Of a stretch of 64,000 nucleotides of DNA, positions 63,687-64,000 are shown piece after piece. Under the pieces are notes generated by a model. The model searched no databases. It worked only from the letters and a program-made list of their open reading frames with translations, and was not told the DNA's origin. Position 1 is the first letter of the stretch; every line of letters begins with the position of its first letter. The stretch is from the NCBI RefSeq assembly GCF_900177655.1, contig NZ_FXWK01000002.1, forward strand, positions 496,001-560,000, given 5' to 3'. The DNA is from Devosia lucknowensis (lineage in GTDB: Bacteria > Pseudomonadota > Alphaproteobacteria > Rhizobiales > Devosiaceae). Both the position numbers and the translations under genes were made by a program.

Positions 63687-64000
63687 GCTGGGACGACGAC
63701 CACTTTCTCGACCTCGATGGCGTGCGTATCCATTACAAGGATGCCGGCGGGAGGGGCGAACCGGTCCTCTTCATCCACGGCTATACCGCCAGCATCGGCG
63801 GGCAATGGGGCCGGCCGGGTCTGATCGCCGGCATCCGCGAGCGCGGCTGGCGGACGATCGCGTTCGACCTGCGCGGCCACGGCATGAGCGACCGGCCACA
63901 TGATGGCGCTGCCTATGCCGGTGAGCGCATGGCGCGCGACATCGAAGCACTGCTCGACCATCTCGACATCCAGCGCGCTCATCTCGTGGGCTACTCACTC
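63683..64000 (+). CDS. alpha/beta hydrolase, 3' end outside window
   Basis: First 106 residues visible. FIHGYTASIGGQWG forms the oxyanion region, RTIAFDLRGHGMSDRP is the standard next strand, and the sequence breaks off at HLVGYSL, the start of the nucleophile elbow GxSxG. Coupled by ATGA to the dehydrogenase gene, so it is part of the same catabolic operon. Likely an esterase or lactonase for the operon's substrate. Confidence 0.87.
   Translation, partial: MSWDDDHFLDLDGVRIHYKDAGGRGEPVLFIHGYTASIGGQWGRPGLIAGIRERGWRTIAFDLRGHGMSDRPHDGAAYAGERMARDIEALLDHLDIQRAHLVGYSL

Overview
This 64 kb window is high-GC alphaproteobacterial DNA, most likely from the Rhizobiales (Hyphomicrobiales) and probably a Devosia-like lineage. 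The grounds are a chromosomal core block (gyrB, recF, dnaN, dnaA, rpsT, mutM, ubiE, ubiB, dut), an irr / fabA-fabB locus, an ActS/ActR (RegB/RegA-type) redox two-component pair and a SitABCD-type manganese transporter. The genus is an inference from gene order and protein flavour only. No rRNA, tRNA, CRISPR array, insertion sequence or convincing replication origin was seen.

Layout. 1-7102: a left-truncated FAD oxidase gene, then on the minus strand two paralogous family-5 (peptide/opine-type) solute-binding proteins bracketing a cobalt-type nitrile hydratase (alpha, beta, accessory protein) and an isochorismatase-fold hydrolase. 7103-7753: a gene-free 651 bp region with palindromes and a repeat remnant. 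7754-12712: a complete gamma-glutamylputrescine pathway, with puuD and an aldehyde dehydrogenase gene divergent from puuA and puuB. 12776-14984: an autoregulated YtrA-type GntR regulator with an ABC-2 exporter. 15090-18906: surface polysaccharide genes (three glycosyltransferases and an O-antigen ligase-like protein). 18980-22478: a sitABCD operon behind a Fur/Mur-like box. 22545-23998: an orphan S74-peptidase tail-fibre-like gene and a DUF1428 gene. 24047-26011: actR/actS. 26100-36093: envelope and secreted proteins, including an L,D-transpeptidase, a class A penicillin-binding protein with a repeat-rich tail, a flavin monooxygenase-like enzyme and a 906-residue secreted protein of unknown function.

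36103-51325 is the replication and housekeeping core. A parE/RHH toxin-antitoxin pair sits between dnaN and recF, and the recF start codon overlaps the toxin stop codon. The dnaA-rpsT interval holds an AT-rich 21 bp palindrome. Downstream of dut are a DUF2259 secreted protein and a MoeB/ThiF-like protein lacking the usual zinc cysteines. 51336-57632 holds fabB, fabA, irr, an arylamine N-acetyltransferase, several small enzymes, a ribokinase and what looks like a decapitated GlxA-type regulator. 57707-64000 is a catabolic operon: an enolase-superfamily enzyme, an oligopeptide-type ABC transporter (two permeases, two ATPases, no binding protein), a malate/L-lactate dehydrogenase-family enzyme and an alpha/beta hydrolase cut by the window edge.

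The points most worth a second look are: the toxin-antitoxin pair wired into the dnaN-recF replication operon; the nitrile hydratase locus whose two binding proteins have no permease, set against the distant permease operon that has no binding protein, with related CTGTC(A/G)ACAG-type sites upstream of both; the DPxTG-repeat tail of the penicillin-binding protein; the orphan autoproteolytic S74 protein; and the large uncharacterised secreted protein.
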